DNA from: Actinernus sp. WN-2022
Taxonomy: Eukaryota; Cnidaria; Anthozoa; Actiniaria; Actinernidae
Reading direction: 5' to 3'
Assembly: GCA_030867875.1 (NCBI GenBank)
Contig: JAOWCC010001501.1
Span: 32,694,792-32,758,791 of the forward strand
Length of the DNA: 64,000 nucleotides
Both the position numbers and the translations under genes were made by a program. Shown one piece after another: positions 10,944-25,356 of this stretch; the first letter of the stretch is position 1; each line of letters begins with the position of its first letter. Under the pieces are notes generated by a model that saw only the letters and a program-made list of their open reading frames with translations, made no database searches and was not told the origin of the DNA.

Positions 10944-11793
10944 GATTTTATCCACTATATTTTAGGGATTAAGTAGTTAGATTGCACGATTTACTGCAGT
11001 TTAACGAGGATTCGCAGTTAATTTTAAAGTACGGTATTCTCGAAGCTCCTGTTGCAGTTGGCTTCTCGTGCACATTTAAGAATAGTGATTGATATGGAAA
11101 ACTCATTACAGACCTTTCAACTGAACTACAAACGTTTGACTGTTTCCAGTCCGGTCAGTGTTATCCCTGGCGGAATGATACAAGCAATGAATCATCATCT
11201 CGATCTATAGATACCAGATTTCCCAGCGGCAGAAAGAAACACAAGGCGACAAATCATGAGACAGAAAATCCCACCGAGAAAATCCTTCATACTGGGCAAA
11301 TTTCAGCGATCGTGTTTTGAAACTCGACAATTCAAGTCCAATGTTTTAGGAAATTCGCCAAAAGTTATTATCGTCATTATTGAACTTAGTAAAATCTATG
11401 AAGTAGGAGTTCAAACATTTCTCGTAGGTTTAAACATGGACTGAAACCTATCCACATATTGCTGAAAGACAATATAATTTCGAAATATGTTTATTTGTCC
11501 ACTGGGTTCGAGCGTTACAAATTAGAAAGGACCATATTCTAAAATTGTGTAAACTCGGTCGTTTTATAAAAACATGCTTTTTTCAGTTTTTTGTGTGTGT
11601 ATAAATTTTGTCTGAAATCACACGATTCATCTAATTCATTACATTATAACATCTGAACAAAATACCTGGATTCTGAAGTTCAATAACGAGTGCATAGAAA
11701 CATGAGGTTATAGAGTGCACAGTCGTATGCTCTCGGCAAATGTTTGCTCAGTATATTATAAACAAAAATTCGCATGACTAAACTGCTCGTGTT

Positions 11794-12090
11794 ATACTTG
11801 ATTTATAGGTACTGAGCTATATTTTGAAAGTTATCAAATAAAGGCTCGTGCAATTATTAGAACTTTCAAAATATCACCCAATGCCTATAACTCAAGTATA
11901 GTACTCGTATTCATGCGATTTGCAGAGGAAAATTGCATGAAGGTGAGTACTATACTTGAGTTATAGGCATTGGGTGATATTTTGAAAGTTCTAATAATTG
12001 CATTAAAGTTCTAATAAGTGCTATGGCGGGATTTATAGAATTTGAGTACTTTCAAAATATATCACTCAGTTCCTATAAATTAAGTCAATA
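11794..12090. repeat. Nested palindrome (foldback), expanded in block B
   Basis: An outer pair (tataggtactgagctatatt at about 11805 and the related inverse near 12050-12075) encloses a near-perfect inner pair. One inner arm is at about 11851-11907, containing cccaatgcctataactcaag. The other, at about 11946-12001, is its reverse complement. Block C (42121-42360) has the outer pair and one inner arm only, so the second inner arm was added in B or lost in C. Confidence 0.85.
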
Positions 12091-12262
12091 GCACCAGCAG
12101 TTCATGCGAATTTTTGAAATGATTTATGAAAAGGGAGATTGCGTGGAACGAGAAACCTCGCGATTGTGAAAAATAAGCATTTTATCGGCCCCTCGGGGTA
12201 TGGGATTAATTCACCGAGGTTTCAGCCCAAGATAACCCTCTCTCGTTTCCTGTAAACATTAA

Positions 12263-12801
12263 AGTGCCCCTCAACCCTTTTGCAATTTTTATATATATGA
12301 AACTTTGAAAGGTTTTGAGTACTTCTGCGAAGAAATTCTTGGCTTACAGAGAATACACTATGTTCTAGGCTTGTTTGAAATGGTAAAAATGTGATCTCTC
12401 CTGACCCATTACCGTGTAAGAAAAAGCCTGGGTCGATTCCTCATCTTACGTCACCTCATTAATGCATTATTGTCCATGACACCTTTCTATCACAACAGCA
12501 TCGATATATAGAGAATATACACAGTCTGTGAGATTTTAGTAAAGAAAACAGCTATTTTAGACAAAATGCTAAATATTTATTCAAGTTATTGCAAAGTCGA
12601 ATTAATTGGATGACGTAAGATAGGGAATCGACCCAGTCTTTTTCTTACAAGGTCATGGGTCAGGAGAGGTCACATTTTCACCATTTCAAACAAGCCTAGA
12701 ACATAGAGTATTCTCTGTAAGCCACAAATTTCTTCGCAGAAGTATTCAAAGCCTTTCAAAGTTTCATATATATAAATATTGCAAAAGGGTTTAGGGGCAC
12801 T
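12263..12801. mobile_element. TTAA-flanked MITE with 200-bp inverted repeats, block B only
   Basis: The element is bounded by TTAA at 12259-12262 and 12802-12805. Its ends are AGTGCCCCTCAACCC and GGGTTTAGGGGCACT, and the inverted arms extend about 200 bases inward. Block C has no insert at this site (about 42519). TTAA target duplication is the mark of piggyBac-type elements. The element has no coding capacity. Confidence 0.88.
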
Positions 12802-12805
12802 TTAA

Positions 12806-13977
12806 CGAACTTGTTGTTTGTCGCGTGCTCACTGGAGGCAGCACGACCCAAGTTAATTTGAGGTTCGCCTCCAGTAACGAACACCAAGAGAATGAACCAA
12901 TGTGCAATTAGTTCTTAAATACCCATATCAACGAGATCATATTTTCTCGTTTATTTGATAAAACGCGAGAAATCTAGACTGCAACTGTAAATTTGTACTC
13001 GAAGTCCAGAGATAAAGTTTACAGCAAAATAAATGCTGTCAGGTGTTTATTTGCTTTGAAAATGTCTTGTGTAATCGCAGTACTTTCACCCAATCAGATT
13101 GCACGAAACTCCAGCGATTTCAAAATAAATACAATTAACCTATAAATAACTACCTGACCGGTCAAATAATATCCATCGATGACTAGGGTCTGACCCATTG
13201 GCGTTTTTTGAGAGGCCAGGTGAAACCATGAATAGTTTGCTGACGTATGGATTTGTTAATCCGCTACTCGTATTGGACCGGTAATTAATTATCGAAAAGA
13301 GGGTTAGGGGATTGTTTTTGCTGCTTGATTGTTTTGTGTTCAATCAAAATTTCTTCACATAAACCCTCCAAATATCAGAATCACATCTCGCGTGTACGAA
13401 AGACCTGGAATTAGTCTTCAATGGAGGCCCATGCGTTAAAAGGTGTTTAGGGCTGAGGTCAAAACAATGGATTTCGAATGGGACCCAATTTCGTCAGGGG
13501 AGGTGGTGGGTGGCGGGTAATACCTCCTACCCTTTTTTTCGAGGGTGATTTTCTCGCCTTGAAAAATAGGGATACGTGATGTTAATGCAGACACACGTTC
13601 TTCTCTGCCAGTAGAAACTAGAAATATAGTTACTTCTTCAATAAATATTTTATTCAAGAAGATATTTGTGGTCAAAAATCCAGATTTTGCCAAAATAGGT
13701 GGTGGATTCCGGGTACAACCCCCGGCAAAGGACATCCCATGTTTGAGTAGCCAATCAGAACGCGCGAAAAGCACTAATCACGGTGTGGTTTGTACTAAAT
13801 GTATAGATATAAATGGACTGTGGGAGGGGTCCCTCGAAATATATCTCTTAGCGGTAATGTAATGAGGCAAGTTTCGTATTATCACGGACGAGATGTGACG
13901 AGCCCTAAATGCGTATCTGGATAAAGCGAATGTTTATAAGCATTTCTACATGCAACTGTCTCCTTTTTTTATTCACA
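12806..13977. other. Upstream region of GPCR B, no gene seen
   Basis: Matches 42530-43784 in block C and, from 13325, the start of unit A. A minus-strand open frame of about 110 codons is shared by A and B but shows no domain, and I do not regard it as a gene. Confidence 0.5.
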
Positions 13978-14318
13978 GTCCAATCAGCAAGTCGAGTAAC
14001 AAAAGATATAAGATTTTAATACAAGAAGACAAGAAGAGTAAGCTGTCTTTAGTGAGTGAGTACAGACCACAGAGGAGTTCTACATTGAACAGTCCAATCA
14101 ACAAGTCAAGTAACTGAAGAGATAAAATATTAACACAGAAGACAAAAAGAGTAAGCTGTCTTTAGTAAGTGAGTACAGACCACAGAGATGAACAGTCCAA
14201 TCAACAAGTCAAGTAACTGAAGAGATAAGATATTAACAAAAGACAAGAAGAGTAAGCTATCTTTAGTGAGTGAGTACAGACCAGAGGAGATCTACATTGA
14301 ACAGTCCAATCAACACTA
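13978..14318 (+). repeat. Minisatellite upstream of GPCR B, three copies
   Basis: The same roughly 110-bp unit as at 655-1121. Copies start at about 13978, 14091 and 14188, with the terminal partial copy at 14307 running into the ATG. Unit A has four copies and block C two. Confidence 0.88.
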
Positions 14319-15440
14319 ATGGGATATACCGCTGCCACCATCACGGAAGCATCATTCGTGATGGTAATTTGCCTTCTTTCCATATTAGGCAATGGAAGTC
14401 TATTCATCATCGTGCATAACACGAGCAGATTGCACACTGTCTCCAATTATTTTATATTAAGTTTAGCTGCTGCTGACCTGTTGGTTACAGGTGTCAGCGG
14501 GCCCGTGACTGCTTCTGTCATTCTGCGAGGTGATTGGATGTTTACTGAAGAAGCGTGTATTGCGTTTGGGTTTATCACCATGACAGCATTTATTGCGTCA
14601 GTGGCAAACTTAGCAATGATTGCATTGAATCGGTATTTTTACATTGTACGCTGGAAAAAGTACAAAATGTATTTTACCAATATGAAATCAGCCATATATG
14701 GAGCTATAGTATGGCTGTTGTCTCTCTCTTTATCCACCCCACCCCTCTTGGGATGGAGTGAGTATAAATTCCTCCCTGACAAGTCGTTGTGTTTTGTAAA
14801 CTGGCCTTCAAATGTCTATTACGTGTACTTTATAATTGCTGTCTGCTTTCTTGGACCTCTGGTTACCATGGCAATATGCTATTACAAAATTCTCCGCTTC
14901 GTGAGGTCCCTGAAACAACGAATTTCCTCACAAGCTGTACGTTCTCAAGGACTTTTTCCAGTGCACCGAAAAATTGGACAAGACAATGGCAATTTAAGAG
15001 TTGTGTCTCCAGAGGAAGCTCAACTAACCAACACCCTACTGCTAGTGGTGGCATGCTTTGTCGTCTGCTGGGCACCGTTTGGTATAACAATGTTCCTCGA
15101 TGTTTACTACCCGTATCGACTCCCAATAGCGGTTAATATCTGGAGTGTAATACTCGGGTACTTCAACAGCATGTGTAATCCTATCGTCTATGGCGTTCGT
15201 AACTCGAATTTTCGTAACGGCTTTTATAACTTGTATGGGAAGGTATTTCCTTGCATTTTTCGAAGAGTTCATGACAGTGTGGATAGTGAATCAGGCAGCA
15301 GATTAGGAGCGACGATTCGTAGAGGACTGGAAGGAATCCATATATACCCGTTAATTACTTTGAGGGATCCTAACATCACCGAGGAGGCAGAAGCCCATCA
15401 GCCATGCATTAGGGTTATAGAGCCGATATCACGACTCTGA
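14319..15440 (+). CDS. Class A GPCR, melatonin-receptor-like (copy B, C-terminus shortened)
   Basis: A 373-codon intact frame that differs from copy A at about a dozen residues. It keeps N25, D53, C80, N104-R105-Y106, W132, C158, P180, C250-W251-A252-P253 and the NPIVY motif. A TGT to TGA change ends the protein nine residues before A and C (lost tail CLPIQSKGD); the DNA beyond still encodes that tail. Residue 255 is Gly rather than Val, next to the TM6 CWxP hinge. The start follows the minisatellite exactly as in A. Function is probably retained, since every structural landmark is present, but loss of the tail could affect trafficking or arrestin binding (inference). Confidence 0.9.
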   Translation: MGYTAATITEASFVMVICLLSILGNGSLFIIVHNTSRLHTVSNYFILSLAAADLLVTGVSGPVTASVILRGDWMFTEEACIAFGFITMTAFIASVANLAMIALNRYFYIVRWKKYKMYFTNMKSAIYGAIVWLLSLSLSTPPLLGWSEYKFLPDKSLCFVNWPSNVYYVYFIIAVCFLGPLVTMAICYYKILRFVRSLKQRISSQAVRSQGLFPVHRKIGQDNGNLRVVSPEEAQLTNTLLLVVACFVVCWAPFGITMFLDVYYPYRLPIAVNIWSVILGYFNSMCNPIVYGVRNSNFRNGFYNLYGKVFPCIFRRVHDSVDSESGSRLGATIRRGLEGIHIYPLITLRDPNITEEAEAHQPCIRVIEPISRL

Positions 15441-16816
15441 CTTCCAATCCAATCTAAAGGTGACTGAACATAAAAAAGGCCCGGAACAAGTATACAAAAC
15501 TGCAAAAATGAAACGATGGGATCAAGAGACATTTGTAAATGTGCGTGATATAGGACAGTAATCCATTTAACAGTGATCTAAATAACGTATTTTTTACTTG
15601 ATGTTGTTTCATTTAAGGGACCGGGCATTATTTAGCGGTGGTTAGGGTTAGGGTTAGTAAAGCCAAAGGCGCGTGAAGGCGCGTGCTTTCAACATTTCTC
15701 GAGTGTTCTCAAATGACCAGAGCGTAAAATAAAACATGGCATTTTAGCCAATCAGAGCGCGAGTACTATCGTATCCATATTATACTAATTAATAAAATTA
15801 CAAATTAGATGTCTAATATGTTATAAAAACTATTTACAAAGTATAAGTGTCCTTAAAATGAGAATGAAAAAACTACATGACTAAAACTAAAATACTGACG
15901 AGCTTATCTACCGGCGACGTGGCGTGACCCGACACCAGATCTGCATTGTGGCTAGCCCAAAACATTGTGACTCTGCAATTCTCTGGTCTGACATAATAAT
16001 GATCCTCCCCTTGGCTAAGCCATAAATATGCAAACTTCATTAAAAAAATTATGGGCTCCCTATAAAAGAGGAGCATCTAAAAAATTGACCCTCCCCCATG
16101 AATGGGAGCATAAAAAATCGTGACTCCCCCCTACAAATCCATCCTAATCTGGTGTCCTTTGGGTTCCCTGTGTCTCACAGGCAAGAAAAATCGAGAATTT
16201 TGTTGTGGTGGTGTATCTTTTTTTTGCCATTTTGAATAAATTAACCTCGTTCTGGCGCGTGACTTTTCGCGAAACCTTTCATACGGAGAGTTTGAAACGC
16301 GTGAAAAGTTGGACCATTCGCAGCTATTATTTTGCTAGGACCAAAGGTTTCTTCGACTGAAATGCCAAGATGTTGAGTTTTTCTAGGGCTGACAAAACTT
16401 TTACGGACTTTGGAGGAAAATTTCGTACATTTTGCGAAAGTCCTAAACGCACGTGGCATCGACATTAATGTAAGTAAACTTTACCAGCTTGTGGTTGTAG
16501 TAGTGTCGTGTTTATTCGTTCCTTTTAAAAGTAATGGCTTAAAATGTATAGTAAATGACCCGATTTCTCAGTTCGGATCATGTCCAGTTTACGACTATAT
16601 TGAAATTGGATCTGAGGCCAGCTTCAGTATATCCTCTCGGTATTACAGCGTCGATCAGAAGTACTTTGAAATATCGATAATATTCGTGGCGACCCCAGTG
16701 ATCGAGAAAAAACGTTATTTCACATTTAGAACGACACATCCCTAAATATTCACAAGGGATACAGCTATTAGCTTAAGGCAAAGTTACATCTATGCTACAA
16801 TAGCACCGAAGATAAC
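15441..16816. other. 3' flank of GPCR B, no confident gene
   Basis: Same content as 2271-3621, including the GGTTAG run and the exon-like ORF region near 16371. The extra G after GACTTTGG leaves that ORF out of frame here. Confidence 0.5.
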
Positions 16817-19800
16817 TTTATTTATTTATACACGTTAGGTCCTTCAGGAGTGATAAAAATACGATTATGGAAATGCTATATACTATGGTATCTAAATATA
16901 CTAATGACTATAGCTAATATAAATAATTACTATTACTACTATAATATGATAAAAACTAAAACTAGATAAAATGTCCCTGCTTTACAAGGACGCCGTGTCT
17001 TTAAGTACTCACCCCGAAAAATCATGTCAGCGTATTTGAGATTTAAAAGTTGTCAGTGATGACGTCTGTCTAAGGTCTGATGGCAAGCTATTCCACAGTA
17101 CCGCCCCACTTCAACTCAAACTCCTTTTGTAAACGTCGGTGCGGGGGAGCGGCACTACAAGACAACAAGACAATTTATTTCACACTGATTCGAAAACGTA
17201 AATAACAGGAGTAGCATGAAAAAAATACAATGGATTGAGGTCATTAGTTTAGAAATAAGGATAATACAATGTCTGTGTGCAGTAGCCAAAGTAGCGCAAG
17301 GCTTTCGAGTTGGCTGCTGTAATTAGGAAAGTAAAAATAGGCTGAGCTCAGTTACAAATTACAATGAAATAGATGACTAAATAATTTATAGTAATTAGCA
17401 TGCATATATTGATCATATTTACAGCTAGGAAGAAAAAGGTTTGATGTTAAAATTAATATATAGTACGATATTAACAACTTATAAAGAGACAAAGAAGGGA
17501 AAAAATATATTTGACGATTGCCATAAAAATAAGAAAATCAGGAATTCAGTGATAGTTGAGAATTAAGTTTGACGATTCAAGAGATAAGTTTTGAATTGTT
17601 TTTTGAAAGAATTAGCTGATAGGTCTTTTAGATCAGGAGGGATGCTTTCCCATAATTTGGATGCTAAGTATTTGAAAGTGAATTTGCCATAATTTGTTCT
17701 TATACTAGGCCTAAGTAATTTTTTTCTAGATGAATATCTCGTATTATGAGAATGGATACTTGATACAGGGATGAGGAATTCAGTAAATATAGAAGGGATA
17801 CTAATTGAGTGGTTTATTATCTTATGTATAAATATAGATGTCTTTAGTTTGACGATATTTTCAATTTTGAGGATTCCAATTTTGTAAATATAGAAGGGAT
17901 ACTAATTGAGTGGTTTATTATCTTATGTATAAATATAGATGTCTTTAGTTTGACGATATATTCAATTTTGAGGATTCCAATTTTGAGGATTCCAATTTTG
18001 AGGATTCCAACTACCAGCTTGCCATCTGTGTTTCTCAAGTTGTATGACGCGACATCAGTCCGATTGATAAACCTCGAGGTCAAATATTCAGGAGCTTCAT
18101 TATGTAACACTTTGTACATTAAAATCGATTTACTGACCTTTCGTTGTCGGTCTAGTTTATTCCAGTTAAGTAACTGAAAGAGGTTATCGGCGTTAGCGTT
18201 ATAGCTTGAAAATGTTATTATGCGTGCCGCGCCATTTTCATTTTTGTAATTTTCGGGAAAGGCCTTTGTTACAGTTGCCCCAAACTGCACTACAATAGTC
18301 AAAGTGCGGTTGTACTAGTGCATTATAAATGGTAAGCAGTATCTCTTGAGGAACAAAGTGCCTAATGCGTTTGATGGCACTTACTCAGTCCCAGAGGCGA
18401 TTTTTTTGGATATCATGTGAACATGATTTTCCCAATTTAGGTTTTGATCAATTTGTACACCAAGGGACTTTGAAACTGAGAACTGCTTTACTGCGGCTTC
18501 GCCAATAACGAAGTTTGGGCTCCCCGTGAGATTGGATAGCCTTTGTCTTGAGCCAATGAGTAAAAATTCGGTTTTCGTCATGTTTAGCGTGAGCTTATTG
18601 GCAGCCAACTAAACATGAATCCTATTCAAATCAAAACTCATACGCTCATTTATTTCTTCTATATTATTATTTGCGTATGTTATGCTAGTATCATCTGCAA
18701 ACATTCTTGGCTGCGAATATACTAAGCTGTTAGGCAGGTAATTTATGTATAATAGAAATAATAAGGGGCCTAGGATGGTCCCTGTTGCACGCCAATCCTA
18801 ACAACTTTCTTAGATGACTTATAGCTATTAACGATACACGTTTGTATTCAGCTTTCTAAATAGGAATTAAACCAGTTCTGTGCAGGTCCGATTATTCCAT
18901 AATATTCTAATTTTGATAGAAGAATAGTATGGTGAACTGTATGAAAGGCCTGTTTTAAGTCTAGAAAGACAACAGCATTAATGTATCCGCGATCAATATT
19001 TAGTGACCAACTATCGGTTGCTTCCAGTAGTGCAGTTACTGTGGAGTGAACGGAACCAAAACCAGATTGGTGGGATGAAAGCAATCCGTTATCAGTTAAA
19101 TATTTATACAGTTGATCATAAACGATTCGCTCAAACACCTTTGCAACTACTGGGATAATTGATATAGGCCGGTAGTTGGTCATGTCAGTGCGTTTCCCGG
19201 CGTTTTTATAAAGTGGTGTAACTCTAGCGTTCTTCCATTCGTCAGGAAACACACCTGTTTCAATTGACTTATTAAATATATTAATCAGTGACTCACATAT
19301 CAAATCAGGACATTCCCTGAGAAGTTTGGCAGAAATATTATCAAGACCGGTTGCTTTGGACTTGCAAAGTTTAGATAATAGTGAAAATACTTGAGATTGT
19401 TTAGTAGTCTCGAGGGAGAAACGCTTGTTAGTTTCATTCTTTATAACAAACGTCAACTTCTTTTATATTTTTAGCAAGTTCCGGTCCGATTTCTGCAAAG
19501 TATTCATTGAATGTCTCAACAACCTCAACTGGGTCACTTGAAGTTATACCTTTACAATCTATTTCATTAATCACTGATTTGTTGTTTTTACGTTAAGGTA
19601 TATCATTGATGGTTTGCCACATTTTACGCGAGTTGCCAGTATAGTTTTCAAAAGCACTATTGTAATAGGCTTTCTTTGCTTTCCTGATCTCGTCATATAC
19701 ATGATTGCGTATTTTCTTAAAGTTATTCCAATCCTGTTGATCTTTAGACAATATATATAGCTTTAATTTTGAGACGATCTCTCTGGTGCATTTTATTTTT

Positions 19801-21197
19801 TAACTCAGAATTAATCCATGGGCTTTTCGACGCTCGTGTACGTCTAGTACGTATTGGAGCGTGCTTATCGCATACCTCTGTAAACATCGCTTCCATTTAA
19901 GCCACATTTCATTTGTGTCTTCAATTCTCCTGAGGTCGTTCCATTTTTGTAATTCAATGTCATTGCGAAAGTTTTTTCTAATAAACTTTTTGGAATGCCG
20001 AATGGAAACATTGCGTGTTCCCTTTGACATAGGTGATAAGGAGAGTTTGCGATAAGCATACACTAAGCTATAGTCACTGATACTTATATGGGATACTCCA
20101 CTGCAGGTTATATTATCAGAATGATTTGTGAATATAAGATCAATTAACGTGCTACTTGTTGCAGTAATAAGTGTTGGTTCTTCAATCAACTGATGGAGAT
20201 TGTAAATATCAGTGATATTAAGAAGCGCTTCATTGTTGTTATAAGATTCAGATAGGAAGTTGCAATTAAAATCGCCCAAGATGATATGTTCCGTATTTTC
20301 TGAATCTATTTTCCCGATGAGGGCTTCTAAATGTGTGTAAAATTCTGGTTTAGAATTAGGGGGGCGGTAAACTGTAGATAATATGAACGGCTTAGATCTA
20401 GGTTTTCTAATTTCAATAGATAAGCTCTCCAGGTTTTTTGTTTCTAAGTCGTTTCTTACAGCATAATTGATATTTGTACGGACAAAAATACAAACTCCGC
20501 CCTCCATTTCTGCCATTAATAGGTCTATCGCGGTGTACAATATTATAACCATTAATTTTGACCTCGTCATCACTGGCAATGTCGTTAAGCTTCGTTTCGT
20601 TAATAGCAAAAATATCAAACCATTGGTTATCAAGTAAGATTCAAAGCTCGTCAATGTGTTTTGGAAGGCTAGTAATGTTTAAACATGCCATTTTAAAGCC
20701 ACGATTATTAGGAAATATTGGTTGTGGGTTCATAGTAGCATTGACATTAGGTGCTGCTGCCACAATTTCAGGATGAGCCACGGATCACTGGTTTCTTAAA
20801 TGGTTGATAAAATTAGATGCAAGGGTTTTAGTGCCTTTAATATTTAAATGGTCCGCTCATGTTTAGATGTGCCTTCGAGATATTAGCGTTTGGTAGGCAT
20901 TTCCAATTATTCTGGGCCGCAAATCCGTTGACAATTTTGTTTACCTCTTTACTCTTTTCGTTCAGAGAGTCATCCGATCGCACTAGAATTGAAGAGAACG
21001 TTACCTTTGCATTGGGCGATTCATGTTGAATTTTAGTACAGAGGTCGACGATTTTCTCTGCTACAACTCTCGGCTCTTCTGTCTTGATATTGTTGGTACC
21101 GACATGTAGGATAATTTCCTGTGGTTTTGATCTTCGAAGGGACGGTTTGCTATAGTCGCCCATGTCTTCATGTCTTAAACCTGTGTTTAGACAGTGA
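16817..21197 (-). mobile_element. Non-LTR retrotransposon (L2/CR1-type), nearly full, dead; copy B
   Basis: Reading down from 21197, the ORF1 remnant is an SGNH/esterase-like domain (HEDMGDYSKPSLRR, IILHVGTNNI, SSILVRSDDS, ending NANISKAHLNMSG), as known for CR1/L2 ORF1. ORF2 starts with MACLNITSLPKHIDEL at 20691 and then hits a stop. Its APE-type endonuclease shows GGVCIFVRTNIN, ILGDFNCNF, LIDLIFTN and SDYSLVYAYRK, where the catalytic SDH reads SDY. Reverse transcriptase follows with the GVxQG block frameshifted. The YADD region reads FADD here, since the codon is TTT near 18702. The 3' tail lies at 16817. There is no recognisable start upstream of ORF1, so the element was 5'-truncated when it inserted. 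Confidence 0.92.
17158..18009 (-). mobile_element. 5'-truncated LINE inserted into LINE B
   Basis: An 852-bp insert splits the last part of LINE B at ACTA (17154-17157), and ACTA is repeated at 18010-18013. The minus strand encodes a LINE C-terminus: HSHNTRYSSRKKLLRPSIR, NYGKFTFKYLASKLWESIPP, DLKDLSANSFKKQFKTYLL. Its tail is built of TTGTC units at the low-coordinate end. The 5' end contains a 100-bp direct duplication (17783-17883 and 17884-17984) and three copies of aggattccaattttg. Confidence 0.85.
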
Positions 21198-23156
21198 AGT
21201 TATAAATAATGTTATCAGGCAGTCCATGAATCCTACTGAAATTCGAAAAGCATTGAGTTCTAAAAAATGTTGAAAAGTATGGGTGGGTAAATCCTGCTAA
21301 AAAGAACTGTTTTCTATAAAAATACAAAACAAACCATCTCAGTTAATATTGTAATATTTTTGAGCAAGTTAAGTTCAGAGACAGTGTGATGTGAAGTTGA
21401 TGTATTATAATTACTGGGAGCAGTTGTAATACATGTACAAGTAGGCCTTTTGCAGGAAACAGTCATGACTCATGTGCTGGTATAATACATTGTTAACGAA
21501 TGAATTGAACTTAATTGTGATCTCCATGGCGGGAAAGACTTTGCCATAGATAAAAAAATGCTGTTTTAGAAAGATTGACAATCGATTTCAGGTGGAAAAT
21601 AGCATTACAAACAAGTTTTGCTAATAACACTACCAATGTCATACAAGTGCCTTGAAATATAGCAATGTTTTGTATTGATAAACATTGCAATATTATTGTT
21701 ATGCTAATGTACCAACCATGATTAATGTAAAGCCTGCTTTGTGTTAGGAATTGACCAGTGGATCTCTGGTTGGCACATTAATGACAATAGATGACGACAC
21801 ACGAAACATCGCTATATGAATTAAGATTTGTTTGCCATCTAGTACAACCATGTGATTGCATTCCTGAAAAAGGTCCATTCTATTTCATATAAATGTTCAC
21901 GAGCATTAGTGAATCAGTAGACCTAGTCAGCTTGCCTGTTTGTTGTCCCATTTCAGACCACCAGACTTTTCCCTTAGTAATGTTTTTTTGTTCTTCTGTA
22001 TCCCAAGAGAAAATGTACCAGTTTCTATAATTAGAAAACAAAGCACTGAATCCCTCTGGATAACTAACACATGGTCTGAAATAAGGCAAAAACTAGGTCT
22101 ATTATCCGGCTTCCCTAGCACAAACCATGTATGACACAAAAATATGCTAGAACTTCATGTATTAAGTTATTCGTAGGTGACCCGATCGAGTTAAGGCCAC
22201 TCAGGGCCTCTGGTTATACAAGTTGTATACCTTATTAGTGAAAACATTCAAAACTTTACACCCACAATAGAGTCAGTCTGTTAATATCAACATTGTAGTC
22301 CAGAACACTGAAGCAATCTTTCAGTCTCCAAAGGATTATGTTTGTTTTACTACAGGTAGCCAAAAACATTATGTCGAGCGCACCTTAATAATCTATGATT
22401 ACTTCTAGTTTACTTACTTATTGGGCTTCCAACAGCAGTGTTACGGATTATAATTTACATATAAATTGGATAAGGATAAGTACTACTATAGGAAAAAAAA
22501 AACACCTAAAAGATAACTCAGGAAAAAACAATGGTCAACTCAGTAAAGATAGCATGGTCAGTATAAATTGATAGCGAAAACTCAATCATGTAATGGACGG
22601 TGTTTACAGTTGCCTTCTTTCCAAGGCTGCCAGAAATTGGAGTTTAGCATCTAAAATAGGACTAGGCCCAGGCTTCATATATTTCCCACACAGCTTTAGA
22701 AACGCAAACACGTTTTTTGGTTGTGTTCTTTTTTACTAAATTCTGTCTATACAGGAAAACATAACATGAACAAAACTAAAACTCAATCTAAACTATGAGA
22801 ACAGTCCAGTTAACAGGGATAGGTCATTTTAGAATGAACAGATTTAATACAAATTTATTCTTAATCTGTGAAAACTCAGGCACGCAAGTCATTTTTAAAA
22901 CTATAAATATATAATTCTTAAACTCTAACCTGAACCAATCATACCTCAACACAACATTGGATGATAATTCCTTCCCTTGACAGAACAAAACAACGATAAT
23001 CTAAAACAACGAAACACTTTTATGCGTGCGATTTCAAATTACACTCTTGATCAACGATATCGTTGTCCTGGACAAAGTTTCTTTCAAACTAAACATGTTG
23101 CACTGGGTGACGGACTTAAATGTAGCTACCGAACCAGGCATCAACACCGTAATCTC
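21198..23156. other. Block B flank between LINE and zinc-finger gene, no gene seen
   Basis: Colinear with 50039-51965 in block C. Short open frames on both strands are shared, but their differences between copies are mostly amino-acid changing and no domain is visible, so I do not call genes here. Confidence 0.5.
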
Positions 23157-24543
<1,387 letters not shown>

Positions 24544-24849
24544 CTGCTCCTATTATGTTTTAATAACAGAGTAGAAATAAAAGCACCAATATTATAAAGT
24601 TATCTAATATATGCTAGTAGTTACGAAATGGCAAGTGAAATGCTGCATAAATGGTTTAACATATGTTTGCATGCTTTATCTAAAATAATTGCAGGGTATT
24701 GGTCTTGGAATATCTAAAGTGCATATAATTCCTAGCCAGTCTAAAAAGGTCCATGACCGACACAGAAACATGACCGACACAGAAAGCAAAATTATTAGCA
24801 TCTGTCATTTTCGTTTATTAAAGGATCATATTTCAATGTGATGTAAGTC

Positions 24850-25139
24850 AAAGCCAATTCTAGTATATTTTGCTCCGTCGTTAAGCGCCGGTCTGTTCTG
24901 ATGGAGGTTGCGGGTTCAATCCCCAGCCCAACAATCAGGGTCTTAAAAATATCCGAGTAGAAGGTTCTGCCTTTACATAATACTAAACGGTTCCAGAGAC
25001 CTTCTCGTCTTCTCGGATAAGGACGTAAAACCGTAGGATTAAGGAAAGAGAGGGCCACGTGTTAGATTACTGAACCATATGTTAGCCAGCAAACGTGTTT
25101 AAACCCTGTATAAATAAAAGCGACTTGACTTTACTCTTA
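24850..25139 (+). mobile_element. tRNA-derived SINE
   Basis: The string GGTTCAATCCC at 24913-24923 is a polymerase III B box, preceded by a D-arm-like TTAAGCGCCGG at about 24882. The element ends with ATAAATAAAAGCGACTTGAC and T/A-rich sequence near 25139. Read on the minus strand it gives GIEPATS, a common false translation of such SINEs. It lies in the intron of the WW/ZNF gene. The 5' edge is approximate. Confidence 0.75.
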
Positions 25140-25356
25140 GTGCATGCGTGTAATAAAGCATTGCTTTTGGACCGATTTCAGTGGTGTGTAGTAGTTTTTA
25201 GCAATGTCAAAAAATGTAAAAACATGTTTGTTGTTACATGTAGATGATGTTACATTTTTGCTGTGTGACTGAAGTAATCTAAGTAATGAAGAAAGAGTGA
25301 GGTATAAAGTAGTACAAATCGGTCCTTAAGAAAAACCGAAATAATCCCCATGGGTT

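Noticed and set aside
22604..22733. Minus-strand frame containing FLKLCGKYMKPGPSPILDAK, shared with block C (51428-51557)
   Set aside because: It looked like a terminal exon, but the B/C differences I can see change amino acids, an in-frame stop lies just upstream, and no usable acceptor is present.
24795..25058. 87-codon minus-strand frame with GIEPATS
   Set aside because: Typical false translation of a tRNA-derived SINE with a visible B box.
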